A DNA stretch of 64,000 bases from Asparagopsis taxiformis. Taxonomy: Eukaryota; Rhodophyta; Florideophyceae; Bonnemaisoniales; Bonnemaisoniaceae. Positions 28,304-39,819 of the stretch are shown here, piece by piece. The stretch lies in the NCBI GenBank assembly GCA_030407315.1, contig JALQPE010000132.1, positions 1-64,000 of the forward strand. Direction: 5' to 3'. The position numbers were made by a program, and so were the translations under genes. How positions within the stretch are numbered: the stretch's first letter is position 1; every line of letters begins with the position of its first letter. The notes under the pieces were generated by a model. It had not been told where the DNA came from. It did not search any database and saw nothing but the letters and a program-made list of their open reading frames with translations.

Positions 28304-30451
28304 CTAGAGAGACTGGACGTCCGCGTCCACTTCCGAAAACACAGACGATATGCCTTGTTCTTTCGTGCCGCTTAGATATTGAAGGACTCGTATTGCAGCA
28401 GTCCAGTGAGATTGTTTTGGTTTGTGTGCAAAACGACCAAGGTAGCCGGTGATGAATGCAATATCTGGCCGAGTTGAGTCAGCCAAATACCGCAGACTGC
28501 CGATAAGTCTGTGATAGTTGTGTATCTTTGTGTCCAGGGGTTTGTCATTGTCTGTTTGGGATAGTAATGTGGATGCCATTGGTGTTGATGCCGGTTTGCA
28601 GTTTTCCATACCGAACTTGTGAAGTATTTGTGATATATAGGCTGGCTGTGAGATAGTTATAGACTCGGGTGTGCGTACTACTTTCCATCCCAGTATGTGA
28701 TCGACTGGGCCCAAGTCTTTAAGGAGATACTTGGTTTGAATATGTTGTTTAGCGTGGTCGCGTAGTTCGGAGTCATTGGAAATGACTAGGAAATCATCCA
28801 CGGTGATGACGAAGAATACGAATTTGCGTGCGTCAGTTGTTGACGTTAATAAATACGTGCTACTGTCACTTGAAAGTCGAGTGAAGTTGGTCAGCTGAAG
28901 GTGTTTAGAGAGTCCTTGAGAGAATATGTGGCATGCCTGACGTGCGCCGTACATATTTCCAGTGAGTTTGCCAACGCAACCGGGATACTTTATGGTTCCA
29001 TCGAAGCGCGGGGGCTGATGAATGTATATTGTCTGGGAGTCGTTGAATGATTCGTGGAGAAACGCTGCTTCTAAATCCCAATGGTGCGCTTCATATCCGT
29101 GTGCAGCGGCCAATGCGAGAGCGACGCGTATTGCATCACGATCTGCGACGGGGGAGGATATGGAATCAGGGTCGTAATGTTCATGCGGTTTCTGGAGGTC
29201 GCCGCGAACGTTGCAGCGTGTTTTTCTGGATATGGGGTTGCCATTAGAATCTGTCTTAGTTTTTAGCACTGTTTTGTAGGGGAGAATTTTGGTTGTTGGT
29301 GGTATGGAGGAGCGTGGAACATATGTAATCGTGCCTCTATGTTCGAGGTTATCGAGTTCTGCGTTCCATGACTTTGCCCATTCCGCACTATCGGGCGCAT
29401 TGCAGGCTTCAGAGAGTGTTTTGGGTGATGTAAACGTGGGGTGCGGAAGGAGTTGTGCTGTATGATGTGCTTGGTATGTGTGTGGATGGGTTGGTACCGT
29501 TTTAGTCGGGTCGGTATGTGGATCATACAGCTTGAAGTCGTGAACCCTGCATCGTGACACTGTGCAGGTAGATTTGTCGTATACATAGTAGTGATTGGCA
29601 TCATAACGACCTAAGTATTGCATTAATGTCGCTCTGGGTTGCAGTTTGGTGAGAGGCTGGCGGTTGTAGACGAAACCATATTGGCCAAATGGGAGAAAAT
29701 TTGAGACGTCGGGAATGGAATTAGTCCAGAGTGATATGGGAGTTTGGCCATGGGCTGAATGGGGGGCGTGATTGTGATGCTCAGTGGCGGCGCGTAGTGC
29801 ATAATCCCAGAGGTGGTGTGACAATTTGGAGGAGTGGAGCATTGAGCGGACAGTTTCTAGAAGAGTTCGGTTGACTCTTTCGGCTAAGGAATTCTCTTGC
29901 GGTGTATAGGGTGTGGTGGGGTGCGTAGCGACATGATTTTGGTTGTAGAAGGTTTGGAGATCTTTGGAGAAGTATTCGCGGCCATTGTCCATGGTGATGT
30001 CAGTTATGCGATATGGGGTAGTGTGGTGTATATGTGATATGAAGTCTTTGATGTATGCTGCCGCCAGATTTTTGCGTGGTGCAATGTGAACATGGAGGTA
30101 TCGGCTGAATTCGTCTATGAACGTTGCAAAGTATAGGTTTTTTTCGAGGGATTCGACTCGAAATGGCCCGCATATGTCAGTGTGGATGTGGGAACACAGG
30201 GAGGCTATACGTGGTCTGGAATAGAAAGGGGCTGAAACTTGTTTACCAACTGCGCATCCAGTGCAGGTAATTTTTGGCGGTGGTTCTTTCAAGGTATTGG
30301 GGAGGCCAGTGACAAGTCCTTTGATGGCTAGTTGATGGATGCGTGAGGGGTGTAAGTGGCCAAGACGAAGGTGCCAATTATGATAGTCCTGGACAGTGCG
30401 TGTGTGTGGTTTTTGTAATACAATTGAAGGTGTGACTTGCTGTGTGGGCAT
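28304..30451 (-). CDS. Copia pol: GAG-pre-integrase, integrase, reverse transcriptase
   Basis: The 715-aa ORF starts at ATG 30451. The zinc-binding HHCC region is at about 24-70 (WHLRLGH ... CTGCAVGK). The integrase catalytic Asp/Asp/Glu appear in HTDICGPF, TMDNGREY and NSLAERVNR. Reverse transcriptase starts near residue 370; its active site is VDD in VITVDDFLVIS (about 563-573), with YLGRF-type motifs after it. The ORF ends abnormally after SVFSEVDADVQSL, before the RNase H catalytic residues. The enzyme core itself is open and conserved. It lacks an in-frame link to the protease ORF upstream. Confidence 0.9.
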   Translation of the reverse strand: MPTQQVTPSIVLQKPHTRTVQDYHNWHLRLGHLHPSRIHQLAIKGLVTGLPNTLKEPPPKITCTGCAVGKQVSAPFYSRPRIASLCSHIHTDICGPFRVESLEKNLYFATFIDEFSRYLHVHIAPRKNLAAAYIKDFISHIHHTTPYRITDITMDNGREYFSKDLQTFYNQNHVATHPTTPYTPQENSLAERVNRTLLETVRSMLHSSKLSHHLWDYALRAATEHHNHAPHSAHGQTPISLWTNSIPDVSNFLPFGQYGFVYNRQPLTKLQPRATLMQYLGRYDANHYYVYDKSTCTVSRCRVHDFKLYDPHTDPTKTVPTHPHTYQAHHTAQLLPHPTFTSPKTLSEACNAPDSAEWAKSWNAELDNLEHRGTITYVPRSSIPPTTKILPYKTVLKTKTDSNGNPISRKTRCNVRGDLQKPHEHYDPDSISSPVADRDAIRVALALAAAHGYEAHHWDLEAAFLHESFNDSQTIYIHQPPRFDGTIKYPGCVGKLTGNMYGARQACHIFSQGLSKHLQLTNFTRLSSDSSTYLLTSTTDARKFVFFVITVDDFLVISNDSELRDHAKQHIQTKYLLKDLGPVDHILGWKVVRTPESITISQPAYISQILHKFGMENCKPASTPMASTLLSQTDNDKPLDTKIHNYHRLIGSLRYLADSTRPDIAFITGYLGRFAHKPKQSHWTAAIRVLQYLSGTKEQGISSVFSEVDADVQSL

Positions 30452-30993
30452 TGTTTGAAGTGTCTTGTTAGTGTGTGTGGCAGGGGCGATGTTTTGTGTT
30501 CGTGGAAGAGACCGGGAAGGGGTGGGTTGGGGGGTATCGAAAAGGGTTTAGTTGACGGGGATGGTGAGGGTGGTCTAGCAGTTGGTTTGGTGCGGTTTAC
30601 CTGTATAGCGGTGGTAGGTTGTTGCGTATTTGTTCTGCGTGATGAGGGACTGGGGTTGAGGATGGTTCTTTGTGGAGGGGGTAGACGCTTGCTGGGAGGT
30701 TGACGGAAATTACTAGGCGGGATATGGGAAACGCGATTTTTAGTGCGTGCGGTATTGCGTGTTGCAGCGCGGAATGGTTTGGGCACGGTGGTGTGTGGCC
30801 TCTGGGGTGTGTTCCGCGGTTGTGTAGAGGATTTGCCAGAGGTATCCGGCGGTCGAAGAGTGCGTATGCCATGACATTGGGAGATAAAGTGGGTTGTGGG
30901 GGGTCTTGTGGTAGTATGTGAGTGGTCGCGTTTGCGCTTGATGCCACGAGTAGTAGTGAGGAAGTAAAGCCCGTTTCGTCTTGTGGCTTTGGC

Positions 30994-32091
30994 TTAGGTG
31001 ATCCCTGGGGGTGGAGGAGGTTGTGGCCTCGTTATGTATGCAGCTTGTTTTTGGAAAACAACATCGTGATTGGATGTGAGCTGGCCTACTGAAAGGAGGT
31101 TGTGATGTGCGTTGGGGAGACATACTGCTTGAGGTATGTTGAATATTGTGTCGTTGTTAACACGGATGGTGGCTGGTCCTTGATGTGTTGTGAGCGCATG
31201 GTCGCCGTTGGCCGTTATGGAGGGATTGGTGTGTGGGGTCATAGTCGGTTGTGGGTGACGTAAATGCGTCGGTATAGCGCCAGAGTCCAGTAAGTATGAA
31301 GAAGTGGAGGAGCCATTTATTGTACTGTCTGTCATATTTTGTTCATGCTGGTAATCGGATGATATGTGGGTGCCGTCACCCTGTTGTGGTAGTGGTGACG
31401 CATGGGAGGACTGTGGTAATTGGTATATGGTCGGTGGTGTGTGAGGCGCGATGACGTAGTGGGGTTCGGTGCTGTGGATAGGTGAGTGCATATAGTGCGG
31501 AGTGTAGTGATCCATGTTTTGGGGAAGTGAGGCTACGGCATGTGCGTTGTGAGTTGCACGAGCCGTGTTGTTGCGCGCATTTTGTTTCTGAAGGAGATTT
31601 CGTCTGGTGTAGCAGGATAGAGTTGAATGGGTCGCGGTGCCGTGGAGGGTACACCATTGGCCGTGGTAGCCATGCGGGGCGGGAATATGTGTGGCAAGCG
31701 AGGGTCTTGGTTGTGTTGAGGTGTATTTCGGTTTGTGTTGTGCTCGGAGTGATGGGTACCACTGGTGGCGGGGGAGGGGGGTTGTGTTAGGTTGATAAGG
31801 TGGTTGGGACGGAGGGGGGTAATGGGGTGTGTGAGGGTTGATCGATTGGTATGTCGGTGAGGGAATTTGGTGTGGTGATGAGGGAGTGTGGGGTGTGGGA
31901 GTAGCTTTTTCATGCTCTACAAGCATGTTATAGACGAGTTCCAGGGATGGACGTCTTCCGTCGTGAAAGTTGTGGAAGTTGGCCAGTTCTCTTAGTAGAG
32001 AGTACCATTCAGGGAGGTGATGCAAACCATTTAGGACGAATTGTATGGTTGTTTGTTCGTCATCAATGTTTGGGAATGCGGAGTGTAACAT
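30994..32091 (-). pseudogene. Copia gag C-terminal half and protease
   Basis: The open frame continues upstream of the listed start to about 32240, where it meets the gag N-terminal ORF in another frame (a single shift). A gag_polypeptide-like helix region (FVLNGLHHLPEWYSLLREL) is followed by a long Pro/His-rich stretch. A retropepsin site LLDSGA lies at about residue 268, and the block HHNLLSVGQL follows, as in copia proteases. No CCHC knuckle is obvious. About 540 bp of Pro-rich sequence without a single continuous frame separates this ORF from the integrase ORF. Confidence 0.75.
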
Positions 32092-32204
32092 GATGTCGCG
32101 TAGCTCATTATGCTGATCGATGTAGTTTTGGATAGGAGTTCCAAGTTTGTGCTTTAGCTCGTTTGCTCGTCGCCGGAGGTTTGCTTCAGAATGTTGAGGA
32201 GGTA

Positions 32205-32567
32205 TTATTGATAACTTGTCCTTGAGGTAGTGATAGAGGATAGTTGGGGGCTGTTGAGGAGGGTGGGGCTGATGGTCTTCAGGATGTCTTGTGAGAGGTG
32301 TGGGAGTATGAGCAGCCTGGTGAGTGCGATCTTGTGATGGTGTTCGTGGAGAGCGATTGGATCATCAGGGGTAGGCGGTTGTGGGCCATGAAGGTAGGGA
32401 AGGAGATTGTGGATAGTTGCTAAGCTGTCCACAGTGTGGATCCATTGTAAGAGGTTGTTGTGGGTGAGTGGGGGTATGTCGAAATGGGTGGGGGTGGGGA
32501 GGGAAAGGGATGGGAGTATGGAGGGTGCGGTGAGAGGTTGATTGGGTGGAGAGGGTGGTTGTGTCAT
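32205..32567 (-). pseudogene. Copia gag N-terminal fragment
   Basis: This 120-aa ORF is Pro/Leu-rich and contains FDIPPLTHNNLLQWIHTVDS, typical of the start of copia gag. The frame changes near 32240 into the next ORF, whose upstream codons read YHYLKDKLSI. That marks one indel. Confidence 0.7.
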
Positions 32568-32800
32568 GGTGATGGAGGGAGGAGTTGAGCTTGGTGATAG
32601 TTCAAGGAGGGCTTGGGTGAGGAGGTTCTGAGGAAGGTGATCAAGTTCAAGTTGACGTTGGCGCAGTAGGTTGTAGCGCGTGCGGCGCTCAGCTCGTGGG
32701 TTGAATGTAGTTGGTGGCGGTATTGTGGCGATGTTGTTGTGGGGCTTGTTGATGGTGTCAGAGGTGTGGGAGGGTGGGATTGTGTTGTGGATCGGAAACG

Positions 32801-32815
32801 TCTGGGCTCATAACC
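32801..32815 (-). promoter_or_regulatory. Primer binding site matching half of initiator tRNA-Met
   Basis: On the minus strand, directly after the LTR, it reads GGTTATGAGCCCAGA. That is complementary to the anticodon arm of tRNA-iMet (GGGCTCATAACC-like), the internal priming known for copia and related elements. Confidence 0.7.
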
Positions 32816-32941
32816 TGTTGAATGTTCGTCGTTGCATGCTCATGCATTTTATTGTTTGTTCGTCGTCCTTGAGACGGTTTAAATACTCTTGCTAGTGTAC
32901 TGTAATTGGATATGCTGTAATGTTGGGATGATCATCCGACA
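32816..32941 (-). repeat. Copia 5' LTR (126 bp)
   Basis: On the minus strand it begins TGTCGGATGATCATCC and ends ...CATTCAACA, with TG/CA termini. It contains a TATTTAAA-type TATA element near 32878-32885 and directly abuts the primer site. No second copy is found to the left. Confidence 0.75.
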
Positions 32942-34632
32942 TTAACTGTGTCGGACTTCAGTATAGTGCTCCGGTCAGGCTACCAAAAATACTGTGCCAC
33001 GAGAGGTGAATCCCGAATAATGTATCATTACTGACGGTAGAAAAACTTCTTCCCCAATTGACCTCATCAGTACAGGAGAGGCAGCGAAGAATATCTCAAC
33101 AGTCTGATTGAAAGCAATTTTAAAAATTTAAAAATTTAATTTCGTTACAGCCGTCATATGACTAACCATCTTGCGTCCAGGTACCGCTCTGCAGCCTCGC
33201 ATGTGTCAAGAAAATACTCGTCTCCGCTCATAATTTCGTCGTGAGCTAGGCAGGAATTATGACGCAATCGACGGCAACCCTTTCCTCTGTCTCCGATCCC
33301 ACCCACTCGTCGCATTGAATTGGTGGGAAGATCTCAAGATCACATATGCCTATCTTACTCCGACTACGCCGGACTAGATATCGTATCACATGTTGTGTCC
33401 TGAGATCATCCGCGCGTACAACAAAATTGTTGCAGCCATTATATATTGGCTGCATCACCCTTCGCTGCATTGGAATGAGCCTATTGGCTTCAATACATTG
33501 AACAAGATCTGGAATGCGCAAAACCCTTTTGGGGAGTCAACTAATCGTTAGTCGCATTCTTGCACTCGCCCCATACTGTCTCGGTTCTGCAAAAAACACT
33601 CCCTTATAGACGCACTTGGCACAAATTGGTGGAGATTGCATTGCGAAGGAGTGTACCGGTCTTGAGTGAGGACATTATAAAGTTTATCTTGAATGCAGAT
33701 TAGATTTCGATCCCTTCAAACACTCCACTCACCGCAACGTGCACCGAAAACTATGCGGATGAAACTAGACTGATCTGAATGTAATGCAGTCATCCTGCCA
33801 TTGCAAATCCCGACTGTTGGTAATTTTCAGAAAGTGGGGTGTGTTTTAGCTCGCAACGGCGCTTGGCATGGAAAACGATTTACTGGTTGGAGGCGAATGA
33901 AAGGTTTACTCCAAGGGCAGCATCTATGGACTTCGGTCCGGCGGAAGTAGTCGGCGCTGAAGATAGACCATTGATTGCAGTGAGTTGTAGTTAAGAATAT
34001 AGAACTCAAGTATCACTCGCGAGGGTATTTGTATTGCGAAAATCATAAAGCGGGACATCGGTTTGTAATGGCGGGAAAATATGGATAGGGGAGGTAATTG
34101 CCATTTGTGGTCAACGTTAAACCTCTACCAATTAGTCTGCAGAGCTACCTCCTCTCCATAGCACTCATAGAAAGCAAATTGACAGGATCATTTTCTGCGT
34201 TAGTCCGTATCACAATGATGTTGAAATCTTGGAGGAAAGCATGCCAGACAAAGTTCAACTGTGCAAAGGGTCGGCAAAGATGGTGAAGAGACGAGATCAG
34301 AAGCAATTCCAAGCGAAGCAGAAAATATTAGGAAAACAAGGAATTCAGGTAGTTTGCTAGAAACGTGGAACAGGTGGTATGTGATGGCAAATCACAAGTC
34401 GAGAAAGGTGGACTCGGGGATTCAGCACAAATTCAAAGCATCGTTCAATCAATCAGACGTACAAATGTCCACAGGGGGTTTAATTTAGAAGAAGTCAACC
34501 ACGCCAGTTGTGGGTGAGTGCTGTTCGGCGCTAGACTGCGCTTGCTTTCTAATTTCCTCCCCGGTTACACGACGGTCGCAGGTCCCTTTCCCTCTCAACA
34601 AATTTCGAACGCCGCAAAAAAATTCCGCGCAT
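32942..34632. other. Intergenic between copia LTR and tRNA gene
   Basis: Only short ORFs occur. The longest (33246-33521, minus, 91 codons) has no recognisable feature, and I do not support it as a gene. I see no repeats or regulatory motifs. Confidence 0.45.
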
Positions 34633-34732
34633 CGATGACGGAGAGATTCGAACTCTCGCTCCCGAAGGAAATGGATCTCAACACTGTTAGCGGCGTAGCA
34701 GTCCATCGCCTTAACCACTCGGCCACGTCATC
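34633..34732 (-). tRNA. tRNA-Ser (GCU) with intron
   Basis: The minus strand folds as a type II tRNA. The acceptor stem GATGACG/CGTCATC is perfect, with discriminator G. The D arm begins GTGGCCGAGTGGTTAAGGC. The anticodon stem ATGGA/TCCAT holds loop CTGCTA, then a 19-nt intron (CGCCGCTAACAGTGTTGAG) after position 37. A short variable arm has a TTCG loop, and the T arm is GAGAG-TTCGAAT-CTCTC. Anticodon GCU reads AGC/AGU serine codons. A and B boxes are present inside. The intron position is the eukaryotic canonical one. Confidence 0.9.
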
Positions 34733-37031
34733 TATCATACACGATGACTACGAGAATCACGCCGAAATCGAAAGTATTAATATCTTCCCAAGATGTATTC
34801 TTTACAACAGTCATGCGATATTTCGGGATCACCACTGGCTTGTTTTCTAAGGTTTTGGCGGTCATTCTATCCAGTTGTATCATGCCCGAACATCAATTCG
34901 ATCCATGTGGCAGTGTAAATTCGATTATCTGAGCATCGATGGAACAATCAATCTACATCTCAAAGTCGCAGGAGTACGTTTGAAAAGCGCCATAGTGAAT
35001 GACGCTCATCGCTGTTTTGCCATATCGCGGTCAACATACACTTGAATGCGTTTACACTATCCGTCGCAGTCACAAGTGTCGACGTACTGTTGACAACAAT
35101 ATGAATAGTTCACGGTCAACATAATGCATTTGCCAAACAACATGGTTGGACGTTCGCGAAAACAACTACGGCCCCCGTCCACTTACGATGCGCCACTTGT
35201 AGCCCAACATGGGATCATTTTCCGCACGCAATCCATCCTACGCTGAACACCCAATCCTGGAGGACATCTTCATCTCGATTGTGAAAGTCTGCCCCGAAGC
35301 TCAAGGGTGCCCCAACAAAACGCTTGCTCGTCACGACTCACCCATCTCCATTGCCGACCTCATGTGTGGACCAGCGAGTGTGCGATGGACTCGTCTAGTC
35401 GCGTTGTCAACGATACAATTAGACACTAGAGGGGTGCCCTCCCCTGTCTCCTTTCCTACCTCAACAACGCGCACATTGTCCAATACAATCACTCGTAACC
35501 ACTTCACCGCCATACCAAATCAGCCCCACAATTCGTTTCATGCGCCTGCACGACACCAGTTAACACATCGCACATCCGCCAAGTCCGGCTGCAGAGCATC
35601 CATTGCGAGGCCGATGTACCAAAGCGCGACCACCAGAGCTGCAACACCAGCGCCGTCTTAGCAAACAGACCGAGCGTGTTGTAGCAGCGCGCGCATTGAC
35701 GAGACAGAGAGAGCGCGCCGCGCTTGACAAGCACACATGCAATCAACGAGGCAAAGCGGCCATTACAAGAGTGCGCACTCGGTCGGTCTGCATTCTGATT
35801 GGCGGTACGAAGGGTAGTGTGACGCGATCGTGCGATTCTCTTAGTTTGGCAATGATTGTGAGTTTGCACGTTGACAGCGTCTGCGATGCGGAAACTCCGC
35901 GTGATGGAGTTATCAATGACGGTGGTGGCGAAGCACACACATGTCAACCTGCTCGTCGGCAATTTTTGGCACGTCATGCGTAATATCGAGACAAGCGCTG
36001 GTCGTACCACCACTCGTGCTGTCGCGCTATCGCTCTACTTGCAGCTGCATGCGTCGCGTCGAGTCGCTTTGCGTACTCATTTTCGATCAGCGTCCAGGTT
36101 GGCCGCCAGTAGATCACCTTCGTCTCAACGAGACTGGCATGCATGCTGCCGCGACCCGCGCATGGCATTGATCATGGTCGAATTGAACCGGCTGAACGAG
36201 CATTCTTTCCGGCCTGTGCCCATCCACCAACGAATGATAATCGAATGGAGTGAATGCTTTATACGAATACACTCAGTGTACCATACACTCGTCAAATGCT
36301 TGGCTATCGATATCTTTTTTTTTTGATTAAAAACGACTGTAATCGTTGTATCATACGCGTGCTGGAAATGATGTACCACCATGGTTCGACTCAACCGACC
36401 AATTCTGTACCGGTACGAACGAGGAACATATTTACGTCTAACAAACATCGAAACCCCATCAACCACTCACGACTACTCGACTCACCTTCCTTCTCGCTTT
36501 GTACCCATGTTCATCGTCCATCAAAGCTGCAAGAAACTAATGAGAACCCATGACTCACTCACCTTCGGACCAGCGAGTGAACATTGTGGACATCTCGATT
36601 GTACAAGCCAACACATTCATATCCTTCCATCACTAGTACTTCACACGCTTTGCCTTTCTTCACCATTCGCAAAAATAACACAATCTTGCGCTCATGAAAA
36701 GGATTCGCTCTTCGAACTTCTGCTCATGAGTCCAACTCATCACCTAGCAACCGATGATGATAACTCATCACCGCCCCGACCCAATGGGACAAGCGAGTGA
36801 GCGAGTGGTGAACGTTGGACTGCATGCAAATGCCTTGTGACATTTCAGGATTCTCTACACTTCCCCTTGTAGCCCAACCCACACCAGTCATCGCAGATGT
36901 GAGAAAATGCCATGAGGTGAACATACCGCACCAGCACATTGACTCTACTGCTAACATTTCACCTGTGAAACACACACCTTGTCTGGCTTTTCTCAACGAA
37001 GCACAATTCTTGTCTACTATCACATTCTGCC
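34733..37031. other. Large intergenic region
   Basis: About 2.3 kb lack a gene I can support. ORFs of 100-170 codons on both strands (for example 35504-36013 minus and 36381-36800 plus) overlap each other and show no domain. The block from about 35600 to 36170 is relatively G+C-rich. Confidence 0.4.
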
Positions 37032-38900
37032 ATGTATGCCGCAGCCAAAGCGCTCGAAGACGGAACTGGGGAGGCCAAAAAGGATGTCGCTGCTGCAGTT
37101 CAGATGTATGAGAAATGTATTGCCGAAGAAAACAACTGTGATGCGATGTGCAGTCTTGGCAAGATATTTGTCTACGGGGCAGAGGGAATAAGCAGAGACG
37201 TTGACAGAGCAGTTCCGCTACTAGAAAGAGCTATCAATGAAGGCAGCAACTGCGATGCGATGTTCGAACTGGCGCAACTGTTAGACTACAACGAAACATC
37301 AGTTCAGAAGGACACCAGTCGTGCAGTTGACCTCTACGAAAGGGCTGTAAAGGAGGGAGACCATGTCTACGCAATGGTGAATCTGGCAATCATATTGGAA
37401 CATGGTAATGATATTGTAGAGAGGGATACTGTTCGTGCTGCCGCACTTTTCGAGCGAGCAATTGACGAAGGCAGTGATTGTATTGCCATGGTGAATCTGG
37501 CGTTGATGTTGAAAGAAGGTGTGCCGGGCGTCGACCATGATATTGTTCGTGCTGTGTCTTTACTGGAGAGAGCAATAAGTGAGGAGAATGATTATCGTGC
37601 AATGTCCGAACTTGCAAGAATTCTAGAAACAGGCATGGGGAATGTTGAGGAAGATATCAATCGTGCCGTTTCTCTATACGAGCAAGCCATAGTGGAAGGC
37701 GACGACTGTTACGCCATGAACCGTCTCGCTATAATACTTGCACTTGGCGTGGGGGGCGTGGAAAAGAATTTACCTTACGCTGTTTCGCTACTCGAAAGAG
37801 CAATCAATGAGGGGAATGACGCATTGGCGATGGTGAATCTTGGACGCATGCTGGAATCGAATGCATGGGGAGTCGAGCCGGACGTTGGTCGTGCGGTTGA
37901 GTTGTATGAACAAGCTGCAGTAGAACATGGTGTTTGTGCTGCAATGGTGAACCTTGCGCTAATACTCAAGGACGGAGCTCCAAACATTGAAAAAGATGTG
38001 AATTGCGCTATTTCACTATTAGAACGAGCTATTACAGAAGGGGAGGATTGTCGCGCCATGTTCAAACTGGGCTTCATACTTGCAACAGGCGCTGAAGGTG
38101 TTGAAAAAGATACAGTTCGCGCTGTATCATTATACCAACGGGCCATCGATGAAGGCGGCGATTATTACGCCATGAACAATCTAGGCCTAATGCTAATGAA
38201 CGGCGAAGATGGTGTTGAAAAAGACGCACATGCGGCCGCATCGCTATTCGAAAGAGCAATTGCTGAAGGGAATCACACTGGCGCTATGCTGAATCTCGGC
38301 TGGATGCTTGAGAGCGATTGCAGAGGCCTCGAACAGGACATTTGTCGTGCCGTTGCTCTATACGAACGAGCGATCGAGGAAGGTAATGACACTATTGCCA
38401 TGGTGAATCTTGCGTTAATCCTCAAGAGTGAATCCGATCAGATCAAGAAGGATGTCGCGCGGGCCGCGCAACTTTTGGAGCGTGCGATCGCGGAAGGGAG
38501 TAATTGCGACGCCATGTTCGAGCTCGGGGTACTGGTCGAAAGCGGCGAGAAAGATGTTGAGAGAAATGTGGCACGTGCAGCTGCACTGTACGAACGGGCA
38601 ATTCAGGAAGGTAATGATTATCGCGCCATGGTGAATCTGGGCTTGATTATTGAGGACGGCGATGTGAATGTGCCACGTGACGCGCCGCGTGCGGTTGCGC
38701 TGTATGAAACGGCGATGAACGAAGATGGTAACATGGATGCATTGCTCAACCTTGCAAGTCTGTTGGTGAATGGGGCGCCTGGCGTGCAGAAGGACTTGGC
38801 AAGAGCGGAAAGCTTGTACGCCAAGTGTGTTGAGGACAAGGTCGATGTGGAGATCATAGATGAATTGTCCGAATTACTCGTATCGAGCAAGTTGGAATGA
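37032..38900 (+). CDS. Sel1-like repeat protein (622 aa)
   Basis: The protein consists almost wholly of about 16 tandem Sel1-type helical repeats of 37-38 residues. Each has the pattern (C/Y)xAMxxLxxxLxxGxxGVxxDxxRAVxLYERAIxEG. Sel1 repeats form TPR-like solenoids used as scaffolds. There is no signal peptide or membrane segment, so it is probably cytosolic or nuclear. The repeats start within the first 10 residues, so an upstream exon is possible but not visible. The repeats are diverged from one another at the DNA level. The binding partner is unknown. Confidence 0.85.
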   Translation: MYAAAKALEDGTGEAKKDVAAAVQMYEKCIAEENNCDAMCSLGKIFVYGAEGISRDVDRAVPLLERAINEGSNCDAMFELAQLLDYNETSVQKDTSRAVDLYERAVKEGDHVYAMVNLAIILEHGNDIVERDTVRAAALFERAIDEGSDCIAMVNLALMLKEGVPGVDHDIVRAVSLLERAISEENDYRAMSELARILETGMGNVEEDINRAVSLYEQAIVEGDDCYAMNRLAIILALGVGGVEKNLPYAVSLLERAINEGNDALAMVNLGRMLESNAWGVEPDVGRAVELYEQAAVEHGVCAAMVNLALILKDGAPNIEKDVNCAISLLERAITEGEDCRAMFKLGFILATGAEGVEKDTVRAVSLYQRAIDEGGDYYAMNNLGLMLMNGEDGVEKDAHAAASLFERAIAEGNHTGAMLNLGWMLESDCRGLEQDICRAVALYERAIEEGNDTIAMVNLALILKSESDQIKKDVARAAQLLERAIAEGSNCDAMFELGVLVESGEKDVERNVARAAALYERAIQEGNDYRAMVNLGLIIEDGDVNVPRDAPRAVALYETAMNEDGNMDALLNLASLLVNGAPGVQKDLARAESLYAKCVEDKVDVEIIDELSELLVSSKLE

Positions 38901-39819
38901 TGACAAATAAAATTTGATGAATGATAGATGACTATTGAGTGTAATACTACACTTGTGCCGGATTATGTGTAGTGTACTGTACGAGTATCATACATGTGGC
39001 GCCTGTTCACACGTACTTGAAGAGACTCGCAGGAGGATGCGCTAAAACGAAGCAATTCAGAGCACCGAAACGCGCACCTTTGATAGATCGCTGATGCACG
39101 GCAAGTCCGCGTGCCGACCGTGCACCCGTTGGAATCGTTCCATAATGGCGACACACATACATTGACACTCTTCAGGCGGTGTGAATCTTACCAATCATTC
39201 GCACTTCAAGTTGGTTTGGTTCGACGCACTCATGACCATCTCAGTCATGAAGAAGTGTAGAGTACAACTTGTCCTCTTTCACATATGCTCATGCTATTAC
39301 CCGCCGTACTAACTGCGCGCGCCTTCCACTTGTACCCTTTCTGCATCCCGCTTGTGTATCTTCCAGCTCGCCAGAACAGCGAACACCTTTCGGAGAAAAA
39401 CATCACAACAGCATTACAGTCATCGGGCTCACGATCACAATTTGTTGATGCCGCAGCGCTCCTAGCAGCGTTGACATGGTGCGCGAAAACACCCTAGACG
39501 ACAACATTGGCAATGAGCGGCACATAACTGTCGCGTTCTGTGTCGGTGTAGCCAATGTATGGCTCGTCAGCATTTCAGCTGTTCTTTCTGGTCGTCCGCC
39601 AACTTCCACCTCGGCGCTGATTTGCCTTCGAACAACTCATGTGCGCCGACCCATTTCTCGATCTGCGTGATATTGATGCAATTTAATAGCATGACCGTTC
39701 AATTGCTTTTGCTGCAATTTTATTGGATATCATTTAGTCGCTACAAACATTGGTACGGAGCATCACCGCAGAATCCGCTCTGCGCGTAACTACTGAAGCA
39801 ACAAAATGCCACGCACGAG
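38901..39819. other. Intergenic after the Sel1 gene
   Basis: No supported gene. AATAAA at about 38907 could be the Sel1 gene's poly(A) signal. The rest contains only overlapping short ORFs. Confidence 0.45.

Larger units (their letters stand above)
28304..32941 (-). mobile_element. Ty1/copia retrotransposon, 3' truncated
   Basis: Read on the minus strand it has, in order: a 5' LTR, a half-tRNA primer site, gag, protease, integrase, reverse transcriptase and a start of RNase H. The 3' end breaks off at about 28304 inside RNase H, where the minisatellite begins, so no 3' LTR or target duplication is seen. Integrase before reverse transcriptase places it in Ty1/copia. One frame change in gag and a gap between protease and integrase suggest it is no longer active. 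Confidence 0.9.

Noticed and set aside
33246..33521. 91-codon minus-strand ORF
   Set aside because: No domain, no context and no start signal; length is within chance for this sequence.
34485..34718. 77-codon minus-strand ORF overlapping the tRNA
   Set aside because: It covers most of the tRNA-Ser gene, which is well supported by its fold.
35504..36013. 169-codon minus-strand ORF overlapping several plus-strand ORFs
   Set aside because: Overlapping open frames on both strands in a G+C-richer block, with no recognisable protein character.
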